A stretch of 64,000 nucleotides of DNA from Patiria miniata (GCF_015706575.1 NW_024037051.1:18185153-18249152); one strand, 5' to 3'. Counted from the stretch's first letter, positions 23,661 to 33,693 are shown. Notes: generated from the letters alone by a model not told the origin. Made by a program: numbers and translations.

Positions 23661-26600
23661 ATGATGAGTATGATCAAGCCAATCGTTAAGGGATTTTCTA
23701 GATGGAATAAAGCCACGCTGCGCGATTACGTCCAGCGATATAATATACCGTACGATCAAAATGTTGCTCTTACGCGTAAAGTCTACATCAACGGGATAAA
23801 AAAATACGAAGCTCAATTTAGAAACTTGAGGAAAAAGAAGCTACATGAGCTCAAACAGATTGTAGACGATTATGATCTAGAATATAACCCGTCGGGTTAT
23901 AAGGGTCGATTTTTGAAAAAAGATTTACTCTCGGCGATTCAAAACTCTAGGCAACCCGAGTATTTTCAAGAGGCTGAGTTTAGAGCGACGAGGAGATTTA
24001 GAAATAACTTTAGAAACTGGGAACTGATTCCTAGACTTTTTAACGACGATTTAGTCAAGTTTTTTGATACGCACAAAGATCAAATTGTAAATAAAATCAA
24101 GTCAGAATTGAGAGAGCTGAGAGGTTTAAAAATGGAGCTCACAATCAAAATAAAATACGAAAAAACCAAACCCGATGGTACGATCGAAACGATCGAAGCT
24201 ACACATTTTACCGATCAGAGAGTCGTTTTAAATCAAAGTCAAATAAAACAGGTTTTAAAAGAAGACATCGACCAGATATTTAAAAAGGATGAAAGGTATA
24301 CGAATCAAGGATCGGGTTGGGTTTTAAAAAAGATAATGGCGTTGTATATCAACATCAACAGGTTTAACCCTGTGAGAGGTAGTTCTTATATTGACCTACC
24401 AAAATGTATCAAACAGAAAACGGCGATGATAAACATTAAAAACAAAGACGACGAGTGTTTGAGATGGTGTTTGAGAGCTGCTCTTGGCTTGTATACGGAT
24501 AAAGTAAAAAATCACATAAAAAACGATCCTAAATATAAAATTCATAAAGAAGAACCTGTTGTATACACCAAAGACGACGGACTCAAATTTAAAGGCGTAG
24601 ATTTTCCAACACCGATCGACCAGATACCAAAGATAGAAAGACAAAATAATTTAACGATAAACGTATACGGTTATGAGGAGGAAATATATCCGTTATACGT
24701 GTCTAAAAACTATAAACCAGAGTCACGACCTATCGATATGTTTTTGTTTTCTGAGGGCGACAAGCATCACTATTGCTGGATAAATAATTTTTCGAGATTG
24801 ATTTACAACGTTACAAAACATAAAAGTAAGAAATATTTTTGTCGAAGGTGCCTGTGTCATTATAGAACGCAAGTAAAATTAGATAGACACATGACCGATT
24901 GTAACGGTATAGATACACATCCGTCAAAGATTGTATTTCCTACCGCTAAGCGAAAATATGTAAATAACGAGTGGATAGTCAACGAAAACGATGTGCCAAT
25001 ATTAGAATTTAAAAACTACAGGTTTAAACAAAAAGCACCGTTTGTAGTTTACGCCGACTTTGAATCGATATTAGAAAGAAACTCGAACGATAAAAAGAAT
25101 AACACGCAAAAGACAAACATTCACAAAGCTAGCGGTTATTCGTTGGTAGTAGTTAGATGCGACGGCACCAATGCGTATCAAGAGACTTATAGAGGTAAAG
25201 ATGCCGCATCAACGTTTGTACATAAAATGTTAAAAATACAAAGCGACATAAATTGCATATTTAAAAAACCCCAACCCATGAAATTTAATGAGCGAGCTAA
25301 AGAACATCATGATACAACAAACACGTGTTGGATTTGCGAGAAACCAATTTATCCCAATTACTCGAGCAACTGTCAGTGCCAGAAACCCAAAAAACCAAAA
25401 ACAGAAAAACAAATAAAAGAACATCAGTACGAAAACAAAAATGGATTTACAGAGTCTAAATGCCTCAACTGCAAAAAGAAAATCAACAAATTTAGAAAGG
25501 TGAGAGATCACTGCCACGTCACGGGTAGATATAGAGGTGCCGCGCACGCCTACTGCAATCTAAACTTACAAGTTAAACCAGGTTTTACCCCCATACCGGT
25601 CGTCTTTCACAATCTGCAAAATTACGACGCTCACTTGATCATGCAGAGTATTTCAGAGTACGATGAAAAGGAAATACAAGTTATCGCTAGAAATTCGGAA
25701 AAGTATATTTCGTTTTCGATCGGAAATATGCGATTTATAGACTCGTTTAATTTTATGGCGTCTTCGTTGGATAGATTATCTAAAGCTTGTCCAAGAGAGT
25801 CGTTTAAACTACTCAGAGAACATTTTAATCGTCAAAACATCGACTCGTTGTTACAAAAAGGAGTTTATCCGTATGAATACATGGACTCGTTTGATAGATT
25901 TCAAGAGACCAGCCTACCCCCCATCGAACAATTTTACAGCAGCCTAAAAGACGAAAATATATCGCGAGAAGACTACGACAGAGCTAAACTGACGTGGAAC
26001 GAGTTTAAAGTTAAAAACATGGGGGAATATCACGATTTGTACGTCACTACCGATACGTTATTACTGGCATGCGTATTTGAAAACTTTAGGAAAACGTGCA
26101 TTACAAACTACGCGTTAGATCCGGCTAATTACTATACAGCACCAGGATTGTCGTGGGATGCCTTGTTAAAACACTCGGAAATTAAACTCGAACTATTGCA
26201 AGACGTAGACAAACATTTATTTTTTGAAAAAGCAAAAAGAGGTGGTATCTCAAGCGTGGGTGGTATGAGATACCACAAAGCCAACAACAAATACCTACCC
26301 GACCATAATCCAAACGAGCCGTCGAGTTACATCACCTACCTCGATGCAAACAATCTGTACGGCTGGGCCATGAGTCAATACCTGCCGTACAAAGACTTTA
26401 AATGGGCGTCTACAAAAACGTTTACCGAGTCTAAGATATTATCTCTCAGGAAAACGTCAAACACCGGTTACTGCTTTGAAGTAGACCTCGATTACCCGGA
26501 TAATCTCCACGACCTGCACAACGATTATCCCCTAGCGCCAGAAAATATCGTCATACCAAAAGAATGGATGTCTGATTATCAAAACGAGTTATTGGATACC

Positions 26601-27632
26601 GAACCTAGTAGCAACGTGCAAAAATTAACGTGTACCCTTAATCCTAAACAAAAATATGTTTTGCACTACGTAACGTTGCAGTTGTATCTCAAACTCGGCT
26701 TGAAACTTAAAAAGGTACATCGAGTGTTGCAATTTAAACAAGCTCCTTGGATGGCATCTTACATAGACAAAAACACGCAACTCCGAACAAAAGCGACCTC
26801 TGATTTTGAGAAAGACTTTTTTAAACTGATGAATAACAGCGTGTTTGGTAAGACGATGGAAAACGTCAGAAACCGGATTGACGGTTACCTGCTCAGAGAC
26901 AATAACGATGACGATCGAGATAAATACCAAAAAATTATACAGAAACCGAGCTACAAAACGACGACGTCATTTTCAGAATGCAAATTGTCATTTGTCGAAA
27001 AGTACAAGACTAAAACCGTGTTAAACAAACCAATCTATTGCGGAGTGAGTATCTTGGATCTCTCAAAGACGCTGATGTACGATTTTTATTACAACCATTT
27101 GAAAGACAAGTACAAAGAGAAAATCAGGTTGATGTACACAGATACGGACAGTTTGGTACTCGTAGTGCACACTGACGACGTGTACAAAGATATGCAGCAA
27201 AACGGGCAACAATACGACCTTTCGAATTATCCGACGGATCATCCTTTGTACGACCCAACCAATAAGAAAGTGATCGGTAAATTTAAAGACGAGTTTGGAG
27301 GTAAAATAGTCAAAGAAGTCGTTTGCATAAGACCTAAAATGTACTCGATTTTAACCGCTGACATCAACCTGAAAAAAGCCAAGGGTGTCACAAAATCGGT
27401 CACCTCTAAGAAATTAAAACACCGACACTATTACGACTGCATCTTAAACAAGAAATCTCATTATGAAACCATGACTCACATTAGATCGGAAAATCACATC
27501 CTTTACACCGTATCTCTAAATAAACTATCGTTGAGTCCGTTGGACACAAAGAGGTACATTTTACCGGATGGTATAAACACGCTGGCTTTTGGTCACTACG
27601 GCGGTAATTGCGTGTCCTCGGGTACGACTTGA
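23661..27632 (+). CDS. Polinton protein-primed DNA polymerase B
   Basis: 1323 residues. The N-terminal region has a short SAP-like helix pair (about 55-95) and the conserved Polinton pre-exonuclease block. A C2H2-type finger (YFCRRCLCHY..HMTDC) lies near 391-415. Exonuclease motifs are VYADFES (about 463), NLQNYDAH (about 652) and YVTTDTLL (about 793). An HNH-like treble clef with CLNCKK and RDHCHVTGRYRGAA (about 600-635) sits between Exo I and Exo II. Polymerase motif A is YLDANNLYG (893), motif B KLMNNSVFGK (1054) and motif C YTDTDS (1159). The family replicates the element from its ends, using a terminal protein as primer. Its 3' end overlaps the convergent integrase frame by 37 bases. Confidence 0.95.
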   Translation: MMSMIKPIVKGFSRWNKATLRDYVQRYNIPYDQNVALTRKVYINGIKKYEAQFRNLRKKKLHELKQIVDDYDLEYNPSGYKGRFLKKDLLSAIQNSRQPEYFQEAEFRATRRFRNNFRNWELIPRLFNDDLVKFFDTHKDQIVNKIKSELRELRGLKMELTIKIKYEKTKPDGTIETIEATHFTDQRVVLNQSQIKQVLKEDIDQIFKKDERYTNQGSGWVLKKIMALYININRFNPVRGSSYIDLPKCIKQKTAMINIKNKDDECLRWCLRAALGLYTDKVKNHIKNDPKYKIHKEEPVVYTKDDGLKFKGVDFPTPIDQIPKIERQNNLTINVYGYEEEIYPLYVSKNYKPESRPIDMFLFSEGDKHHYCWINNFSRLIYNVTKHKSKKYFCRRCLCHYRTQVKLDRHMTDCNGIDTHPSKIVFPTAKRKYVNNEWIVNENDVPILEFKNYRFKQKAPFVVYADFESILERNSNDKKNNTQKTNIHKASGYSLVVVRCDGTNAYQETYRGKDAASTFVHKMLKIQSDINCIFKKPQPMKFNERAKEHHDTTNTCWICEKPIYPNYSSNCQCQKPKKPKTEKQIKEHQYENKNGFTESKCLNCKKKINKFRKVRDHCHVTGRYRGAAHAYCNLNLQVKPGFTPIPVVFHNLQNYDAHLIMQSISEYDEKEIQVIARNSEKYISFSIGNMRFIDSFNFMASSLDRLSKACPRESFKLLREHFNRQNIDSLLQKGVYPYEYMDSFDRFQETSLPPIEQFYSSLKDENISREDYDRAKLTWNEFKVKNMGEYHDLYVTTDTLLLACVFENFRKTCITNYALDPANYYTAPGLSWDALLKHSEIKLELLQDVDKHLFFEKAKRGGISSVGGMRYHKANNKYLPDHNPNEPSSYITYLDANNLYGWAMSQYLPYKDFKWASTKTFTESKILSLRKTSNTGYCFEVDLDYPDNLHDLHNDYPLAPENIVIPKEWMSDYQNELLDTEPSSNVQKLTCTLNPKQKYVLHYVTLQLYLKLGLKLKKVHRVLQFKQAPWMASYIDKNTQLRTKATSDFEKDFFKLMNNSVFGKTMENVRNRIDGYLLRDNNDDDRDKYQKIIQKPSYKTTTSFSECKLSFVEKYKTKTVLNKPIYCGVSILDLSKTLMYDFYYNHLKDKYKEKIRLMYTDTDSLVLVVHTDDVYKDMQQNGQQYDLSNYPTDHPLYDPTNKKVIGKFKDEFGGKIVKEVVCIRPKMYSILTADINLKKAKGVTKSVTSKKLKHRHYYDCILNKKSHYETMTHIRSENHILYTVSLNKLSLSPLDTKRYILPDGINTLAFGHYGGNCVSSGTT

Positions 27633-28594
27633 AGCTCTTGTCTCACAAAACTCCTTTTTGGGCCGTTTTGAAGGTAATAAAGAGTAGGACCCGTCGTGAC
27701 TTTTTTACCGTTAATCATTTTAAGTTGACTCGTTCTTTTTTCCACGTTGAAGATGTCTACGCTCCAAATGGGATCCGTGGCTCTTCTCGAGGTTCCACCC
27801 TCTTGCTCGCCCGGGTAATATAAATATCTAACCATTGCATCTTGCGGTAATTGTTGCTCTTTTGTTTTAACGGGGTTAGCCGGCGATTGCCGGACCTGTT
27901 CTAGTTTAACCGCCTCTGACGGTGCTTTAGCTATTAATCTCGTCGTTTCATCGTTTATAGCTTTGATCACGCTGGGTAATCGCTCGACCCATTGCGTGTT
28001 TCTACTCTCGGGATTTAACATTTCTTGAGCGTACTGATGACCAAACAGTCTCTCGGCTAGCGTTCGATTAAATCTTTCTACGATACCCTGCGATCGGTGG
28101 TTTCCTGGTTCACCTACGATAATCTCGACGTTTTTTGAGGCCATCCATTTTTTAAATGCACCTTTAAATTCGGTACCGGCATCTACTCTCAACGTTTTAG
28201 GGTAACTCAAAGGAGATCTCGCGTAAATCTTGACGATAGCATCTTGGGTGGAATCCGCCGTTTTAGAAACCAAAGGTTCTGCTTCGTGGTATCGACTCGC
28301 TACGTCGACAACCGTCAAAGCGTATTTATAAGTCTTGCGTTTTACTTTATCCCAGGGTAGGTATAGCACATCCATTTGGTGAAAATCGTTTGGTGTTTCA
28401 AACTCTTGCGATGTACTCGTAGGTCTGGGTACATACGCGGGACCCGGTAGATAAATTTGCCAGATCGCTTGTTTTTTAAGCCAATCTCTGATTACCTTTT
28501 TATCGATTTTTGTTTTATCGTGTAAATGGTCGACGGCGCTTTCACCTCTCCAATAACCACTCGGGCTATAATACAGTTTAGATAATGTTTGCAT
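27596..28594 (-). CDS. Polinton retroviral-type integrase (DDE)
   Basis: 332 residues. The catalytic core shows D75 (HQMDVLYLP), D138 (RVDAGTEF) and E173 (GIVERFNRT), a D,D-34-E spacing as in retroviral and Polinton integrases. The protein inserts the element into chromosomal DNA. The gene is divergent from the small membrane-protein gene at 28629, with only 34 bases between the two start codons, so promoters must overlap or lie within the genes. Confidence 0.95.
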   Translation of the reverse strand: MQTLSKLYYSPSGYWRGESAVDHLHDKTKIDKKVIRDWLKKQAIWQIYLPGPAYVPRPTSTSQEFETPNDFHQMDVLYLPWDKVKRKTYKYALTVVDVASRYHEAEPLVSKTADSTQDAIVKIYARSPLSYPKTLRVDAGTEFKGAFKKWMASKNVEIIVGEPGNHRSQGIVERFNRTLAERLFGHQYAQEMLNPESRNTQWVERLPSVIKAINDETTRLIAKAPSEAVKLEQVRQSPANPVKTKEQQLPQDAMVRYLYYPGEQEGGTSRRATDPIWSVDIFNVEKRTSQLKMINGKKVTTGPTLYYLQNGPKRSFVRQELQVVPEDTQLPP

Positions 28595-28628
28595 ATTATT
28601 TAATATAAAAGACGTTTATAATAATAAT

Positions 28629-29057
28629 ATGTCTGGCTTTGCTATGATGGTTGGAGGCGCGATCGTCAACGCTTTAGCTTTTACGGGTTCAAACTTTTTA
28701 TTTTCAAGTCTGAAACAGAGTGATGCCGACGAGGAGCGTAAGAGACACGATTTAGCGATAGAACAACTCTCGGCCGCCAAAGATAAGTGGCAACGAGAAC
28801 GAACGAAATATCTAGATTTTCTCAACGAACGTATCAGAAAACAAAATGCCTCTAAAGAAACATTTTCCAACGTAGACCGAGCGTTGCGTTACTACAACGA
28901 GGTGAGTGGACAATCTACCAAACTACCCGTAGGACTGCAACGCGAACCCAAACTCGAAGATTTTTACGAGCCTAGCGACCAACAAATAGAAAGAGAACTG
29001 GTGTTTATCGCGGGAGGAACGCTTTTGGTGGGTTTCTTGGCTTATAGATATCTTTAA
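28629..29057 (+). CDS. Polinton small protein with two membrane segments
   Basis: 142 residues. It opens MSGFAMMVGGAIVNALAF (hydrophobic), has a charged, probably coiled-coil middle (about 30-85), and ends in a second hydrophobic segment near 123-140. A protein of this layout next to the integrase is a familiar part of animal Polintons; its function is unassigned. The leader contains ATTTAATATAAAAGACG and the gene lies 22 bases before the capsid gene. Confidence 0.8.
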   Translation: MSGFAMMVGGAIVNALAFTGSNFLFSSLKQSDADEERKRHDLAIEQLSAAKDKWQRERTKYLDFLNERIRKQNASKETFSNVDRALRYYNEVSGQSTKLPVGLQREPKLEDFYEPSDQQIERELVFIAGGTLLVGFLAYRYL

Positions 29058-29079
29058 ATTTAAAACTCGTATAAATAAA

Positions 29080-30348
29080 ATGAATGCGTACGGAAAAAAG
29101 CTCAATCCCAGTAGACTATTAAAAATACCCAGATCTATCAAGGGTGAAAGAAAAGAGGTGGTCATTACCCACAATCCCAGTAGTATATCGGCGGGGCAAA
29201 CGCTGAGAGTTAAGTTTCCTCAATTGGGCGTAGACGACGTGATCGTACCCGGCACTTGTAAACTAGCTTTTAGTTTAGAACTCGAAGGTGGAAGCGACGA
29301 CAATAGAACCATTTTTAGCAATTTGGCCAGAAATTTAGTCAGTGAAATCAGCGTCAGGCTTCAAGGTCACGAAATCGTGAGTTATCGTCACGCCGACGTG
29401 TACCACAACTTTAAAGACAATTGGATCAACAGCTCGGCAACTCGAAACATGGCGTACTCGGGCATAGAAAAAGAAAACGTGTCTAAACTAAGAATTGGGG
29501 CTGGAGATGCTAACGCGGGCGCCAACAGCGGTAAAGATCAGGCTATCGCGGATGCCTATGGTAACAGATATTGTATTCCCCTAGACATTGACATACTGAC
29601 TTCGCATCACCCTTTTTACCCCAGCGGTTTAAAACAACCTCTGACGTACGAGATAAAGTTTAACGATCACGAAAAAGTAGTCAACAGTTCAGATACGGCG
29701 GCGATGTATTCTATCTCAGACTTGTCTCTCGAATACGAAGTGGTGACCAACAGAGACCTAGCTATCACCATCAGGAATAAACACAAGGGGTTAATGCAAT
29801 ATCTGTTTGATAAAATCCACTCGCTAGAAGTTAGATCCGTCAACAAATCGGACACGCTTTGGAACGTCGGCGTCAATCAACCCATCAGGAGTCTCAAGGG
29901 TATTTTGTTTTTGTTTAAAGATCCCGCGGTCAAAAATCCGCAGCGATTTTACAATCCAAAAATAACCAAAACATCGGTGACCGTAGAAGGTAAACCCAAT
30001 CAACTCTACAGTCAAGGCATGTTTCAGTATCAACACTGGAATGAAATTAGCAAGTTCTTTGGAGACAGCGATACCGAAAGCGGGCGCGGAGTAGCTAAAG
30101 ACTTGAATTTGACGGGTTTTGACCTCGGAGACTACCTAAAAGACAAGTACGGTCTGTGGCTCGATTTTAGAAGTAACGACGACAACTCCGCTCACGGATC
30201 CGGTAGGAAACTCGGAGACGGAGGAGGCATCAACATTCAATTTAACAGAGAAGCCGAAAGTCAAGGTGACCTCACGATGTACGTATTTTTGGTCATGGAT
30301 GCTCAATTGAACTTGGAAGACGGGAATTTTAAATCTCTGTTAAGTTAA
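29080..30348 (+). CDS. Probable Polinton major capsid protein
   Basis: 422 residues, mostly beta-rich. Motifs include VDDVIVPGTCKLAFSLEL, NLARNLVSEISVRLQGHEI and DIDILTSHHPFYPSGLKQ. Size, beta content and position directly before the packaging ATPase fit the double-jelly-roll capsid protein predicted for Polintons. The assignment rests on context and resemblance, not on an alignment made here. The next frame begins one base after its stop codon. Confidence 0.65.
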   Translation: MNAYGKKLNPSRLLKIPRSIKGERKEVVITHNPSSISAGQTLRVKFPQLGVDDVIVPGTCKLAFSLELEGGSDDNRTIFSNLARNLVSEISVRLQGHEIVSYRHADVYHNFKDNWINSSATRNMAYSGIEKENVSKLRIGAGDANAGANSGKDQAIADAYGNRYCIPLDIDILTSHHPFYPSGLKQPLTYEIKFNDHEKVVNSSDTAAMYSISDLSLEYEVVTNRDLAITIRNKHKGLMQYLFDKIHSLEVRSVNKSDTLWNVGVNQPIRSLKGILFLFKDPAVKNPQRFYNPKITKTSVTVEGKPNQLYSQGMFQYQHWNEISKFFGDSDTESGRGVAKDLNLTGFDLGDYLKDKYGLWLDFRSNDDNSAHGSGRKLGDGGGINIQFNREAESQGDLTMYVFLVMDAQLNLEDGNFKSLLS

Positions 30349-30349
30349 A

Positions 30350-30955
30350 ATGACACAACCGCATTGCGCTTTAATCGTCGGCAAAACAAATTCGGGTAAA
30401 ACCAAATGGATTTTGGATCTGTTAGAGTCAGACTATAAAAATACATTTGAAGCGATAGTCATCATTTGCCCTACCATATTTAAAAACAAAACGTACATCG
30501 AAAGAAAGTGGATTCAAGCAGATCTCGAGGTATACCTCTGCGATCCGGAATTGTACAAGATGACGCTCAACGAAGCGATCGATTTTTACAGTAAAATATT
30601 CGAAGGTGTTGCCACGCTGTTTATCGTGGACGATTGCTCTTCGGATCAAGAGATTAAATATCGTAAAAAGACGTGCGCGCTAAGCAAGATGGCGTTTAGC
30701 GGAAGACACATAAATCACAGCTGTTGGTTACTGACCCAAAAGTACAACAGCGTTTTAAAAGATTATAGAGAAAACACGGCTTGGTTGGCGTTATTTTACT
30801 GCAAAGATAAAACATCGTTTGATCAAGCGTTAGACGAAAATGACGTCGTACCCATTGAAGAACGAGATTATATAAAACGACGTTTAAGAGATGTGAAATA
30901 TAGTAAATTGGTCGTATACACCGAACCTCCAGTTAGTTACGAGCTACTTGAGTAG
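30350..30955 (+). CDS. Polinton genome-packaging ATPase
   Basis: 201 residues. Walker A is GKTNSGKT (residues 11-18), and Walker B is TLFIVDD (about 89-95). This is the compact A32/FtsK-HerA-like packaging ATPase characteristic of Polintons and related viruses; it would drive DNA into a capsid. The start codon lies one base after the stop of the preceding capsid frame, leaving no room for a separate leader. Confidence 0.9.
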   Translation: MTQPHCALIVGKTNSGKTKWILDLLESDYKNTFEAIVIICPTIFKNKTYIERKWIQADLEVYLCDPELYKMTLNEAIDFYSKIFEGVATLFIVDDCSSDQEIKYRKKTCALSKMAFSGRHINHSCWLLTQKYNSVLKDYRENTAWLALFYCKDKTSFDQALDENDVVPIEERDYIKRRLRDVKYSKLVVYTEPPVSYELLE

Positions 30956-31075
30956 GTCAATAACATAGCTCATCAACAAATAGGACCTAGCTCATCAACA
31001 AATATGACCTAGCTGCTTAACTAAAATAACCTAGCTGCTTAACTAAAATAACCTAGCTGAGTAATAACCTATTCA
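30956..31075. repeat. Short tandem repeats between Polinton genes
   Basis: Five or six imperfect units of about 22-23 bp, ACCTAGCTNNNTNAACNAAA, separate the ATPase from the next gene. They may be a promoter-like or simply expanded sequence. No hairpin is apparent. Confidence 0.6.
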
Positions 31076-31143
31076 ACAAGCTACACAGGTATTACAATTT
31101 GTTAATCAACAAACGTCAACAAAATACATTTTGCTGTTAGTAA

Positions 31144-31296
31144 ATGATAGCAATATTCGAGTATTTGCAGTTTTTGGCTATTATCGTCATATCGATTAAT
31201 TTATCGTTTTACACCTACGAGTACCTTTGCCTTTGTAACAAAGTTGCAAAAGCTACAACAAAATTAAACTCCTTTCTAATTAAATGGAAGACCTAA
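31144..31296 (+). CDS. Polinton micro-protein with one membrane segment
   Basis: 50 residues: MIAIFEYLQFLAIIVISINL is hydrophobic, then a tyrosine- and cysteine-containing stretch and a basic tail. It overlaps the start of the next frame by 13 bases. Its coding status rests on its position in a tightly packed gene row, so it could be chance. Confidence 0.4.
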   Translation: MIAIFEYLQFLAIIVISINLSFYTYEYLCLCNKVAKATTKLNSFLIKWKT

Positions 31297-31862
31297 AACT
31301 TGCTTTAACAAACGAACAAGATCACAACGCAGAACATAAAGATCGTTTGTGCGGTGTCATAGCAGCCGGAAACTCTAGAAAGTACTTGGGAAAGGAATAC
31401 ACCGTTAAACATATCGAAGCTCTTGACAGTAAAGAACTCGAAAAGCTGTATCATCTGTACGAAACTAAATTTGGAAATGAAATTGTTAAAACCGTTGGTA
31501 AATACACTTTAAGTCTATTTTCGAGAGTGTTAGCTGTGGTTACACCCGTACAAGTTTTAGGATATAACGTCACTATAGATTCTGAAGAAGAACTCACCAA
31601 CGACTTGAGTTCCGATCCTATTATAAGCGCGAGTATGGCTGGTATGTTGAGCGACGTTTGTTACAAGTACGGAACTTTTATATCACCCCTAGTTGCTACG
31701 ATAATCACAACAAAACATTTAAAATTTAATAAACCTAATATAATAAATGGAAGATCAACAAGCAGCGACAGCAACGCCTGCAGCTCAACCAGCAGAGACA
31801 GAGACGCCCCAACCGATAAAAACAACGTCGTCACCGACGGTAACGAGAGTGACCAAGACTAA
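31284..31862 (+). CDS. Conserved Polinton protein of unknown role
   Basis: 192 residues. The core has RKYLGKEYTVKHIEALDS, ELEKLYHLYETKFGNE and YGTFISPLVATIITTKHLKF, an arrangement familiar from other animal Polintons. The last 40 residues are Ser/Asp-rich and are encoded in the 116 bases overlapping the following frame, so that tail may be shaped by the overlap. Function unknown. Confidence 0.75.
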   Translation: MEDLKLALTNEQDHNAEHKDRLCGVIAAGNSRKYLGKEYTVKHIEALDSKELEKLYHLYETKFGNEIVKTVGKYTLSLFSRVLAVVTPVQVLGYNVTIDSEEELTNDLSSDPIISASMAGMLSDVCYKYGTFISPLVATIITTKHLKFNKPNIINGRSTSSDSNACSSTSRDRDAPTDKNNVVTDGNESDQD

Positions 31863-32130
31863 AAATCCTAAACGAATTCAGCAGGGTAAAGCTTTAGCCG
31901 AGCACAATAGACAGATGAAATTAAAATTAGCAAAAATGAACGTAACATCGGACGAAGCTACGAGCTCACCAGACTACAACTCTTGGGCGATGTGGGGAGC
32001 TATAGCGTCTATAATAGGAGTGGGGCTGCTGGTACTAAAAAGTAAGGTGACTGCGCCGGTAGTACAGCCAGTGCCGGTAGTCACGCAACCCACTACACCC
32101 ATCGCCCCCAAAACGCTAGACATGGAATAA
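31747..32130 (+). CDS. Polinton small membrane protein, proline-rich
   Basis: 127 residues. An Ala/Thr/Pro-rich head is followed by a basic motif KNPKRIQQGKALAEHNRQ and one membrane segment (WGAIASIIGVGLLVL, about 80-95), then a Pro/Val/Thr tail. It resembles small virion-associated proteins of Polintons, with function unproven. It starts inside the preceding frame in another phase, after an AT-rich tract ending AATATAATAA. Confidence 0.7.
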   Translation: MEDQQAATATPAAQPAETETPQPIKTTSSPTVTRVTKTKNPKRIQQGKALAEHNRQMKLKLAKMNVTSDEATSSPDYNSWAMWGAIASIIGVGLLVLKSKVTAPVVQPVPVVTQPTTPIAPKTLDME

Positions 32131-32162
32131 ACAGCAATTTAAAAATTGTTATATTAAAAACG

Positions 32163-32405
32163 ATGAGTAACTTTGACACAAACGGAATAGCTAATACGAT
32201 TTATCACGGAGCCGTCATATCGGGTCTGGTGATGGGATACGCCATGGTAGGAGCTAAACTACTCAAAATAAAAGCGCCGGATTTAAGCAAACTAAGCGTA
32301 GAAGATGCGGCTAAATTGACGGGTATTATAAGTGGAGCTCTGGCCACGCAAAATTGGTTGGTGACCCAGGGTATACTACCGGGCAGTATGATGAAAACGG
32401 CATAA
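32163..32405 (+). CDS. Polinton 80-residue membrane protein
   Basis: 80 residues, with a hydrophobic N-terminal segment (AVISGLVMGYAMVGAKLL) and a second weakly hydrophobic helix (LTGIISGALATQNWLV). Similar small proteins are found at this place in other animal Polintons. The leader TTATATTAAAAACG ends directly before the ATG and closely matches that of the gene at 36427. Confidence 0.7.
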   Translation: MSNFDTNGIANTIYHGAVISGLVMGYAMVGAKLLKIKAPDLSKLSVEDAAKLTGIISGALATQNWLVTQGILPGSMMKTA

Positions 32406-32427
32406 TTTAAATAGGTTTATTAAATAA

Positions 32428-33669
32428 ATGGATGAGGGAGGATTTTATGATCCAGACTACGAAAGAACAGATGATTACGACGATGATGATGATGTAGCAG
32501 AGACCAATCTGGATTGGGACGATTTTGATACTCCTGATACACCGGTAGACACAGAAAGCGTCCTCGGCACGGGAACAATAAGCAGATTATCTATAGAACT
32601 AATAAAAGAAGATGTTGATTCATTTTACAAACAAAATAATATAGACCCCGCGTTTATCGACCCCAACGATTTTGAAATAGGTAAAGACAGAAATCTATAC
32701 GTTAAAACATATAAAGGTCGAGAACCATTATCTTATAGACGAGGTGGTCAAAGAATATATTACAAATTAAGTACCTTACAAAATAAATATGGTACCGCAT
32801 TTATTCGCGACACCCTCAAAATCGCTGACTATAAACCAACACTACTTGCCAAACTAAAAGATAAACTCGAAAAAGTACAACCCGAGAGTATCCCCTTGAC
32901 AGAACTACCCAGAGCCACCGATGAGGTAACCGAGATTATAGACGATTTACAACGCGACACCAGCGCTCAAACGGAAGGATTAAATTACAGAGAACTCCAG
33001 GGTTTAGACAAAAGTCTTCAGACGTTGAGAGGTAACCTAGAACTTAATTTAGCGCGTCTCACAGAACTAGACCAAGAGATATTTGATGCCGAACATGAAT
33101 TAGGTGATCATAGGATCAGCGAAGAAGAACGACGAGAGTTAAACGATAAATTGAGCGACTTAGACGCTGAAAGATCCGCCAGATTAGAAGCCGCAAAAGC
33201 CAACGAACGAGGACTCAAAAGTCAGATCGCTAGAATCAAAGAAACGATTAATAAAATTTTAGGCGACGACACGACTCTGGCGGAAAAGATTAGAACTCTG
33301 TTTAGAGAACAAGGTGTGACCGTAGTGAGTATTTTAGCCGCTTTGAGTTTAGCCATCAGCACGATAGTGAGTAGCATCGTCGCTAGCGTGAGAGGTGTGG
33401 GTGCCCCAACCGGGCCATCGCCAACACCAACACCAACACCAAAAGGCGGTATCAAAGAGTGGATTTCAAAACAACTCGCTAATTTTGCATCTGCTCTCCA
33501 AAAACTCGGAGTGAGCGCGTTGGGTGCTCTGCCGGGTATCATAGGCAGCGTACTAAGTTGGATATTTAACGCGCTGAGTAAGTCCGTATCGTGGTTGGCC
33601 GAACACGTGTGGGCTTTGTTTTTGGGTGTGGGAGCCTTGGTGTTTGCGTACCTGCAAAAACGATGGTAG
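32428..33669 (+). CDS. Polinton acidic coiled-coil protein with C-terminal membrane segments
   Basis: 413 residues. The first 45 are very acidic (DDYDDDDDVAETNLDWDDFD). A conserved globular block follows (FEIGKDRNLYVKTYKGRE..YYKLSTLQNKYG, about 85-125). A long charged coiled coil occupies about 170-285. The C-terminal third has a Pro/Thr spacer (SPTPTPTP) and hydrophobic segments near 300-325 and 390-410. A structural or assembly role is likely but unproven. It converges on the gene at 33762 with a strong hairpin between them. Confidence 0.75.
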   Translation: MDEGGFYDPDYERTDDYDDDDDVAETNLDWDDFDTPDTPVDTESVLGTGTISRLSIELIKEDVDSFYKQNNIDPAFIDPNDFEIGKDRNLYVKTYKGREPLSYRRGGQRIYYKLSTLQNKYGTAFIRDTLKIADYKPTLLAKLKDKLEKVQPESIPLTELPRATDEVTEIIDDLQRDTSAQTEGLNYRELQGLDKSLQTLRGNLELNLARLTELDQEIFDAEHELGDHRISEEERRELNDKLSDLDAERSARLEAAKANERGLKSQIARIKETINKILGDDTTLAEKIRTLFREQGVTVVSILAALSLAISTIVSSIVASVRGVGAPTGPSPTPTPTPKGGIKEWISKQLANFASALQKLGVSALGALPGIIGSVLSWIFNALSKSVSWLAEHVWALFLGVGALVFAYLQKRW

Positions 33670-33693
33670 TAATAGTTGTAATCAAGTTTAAAC

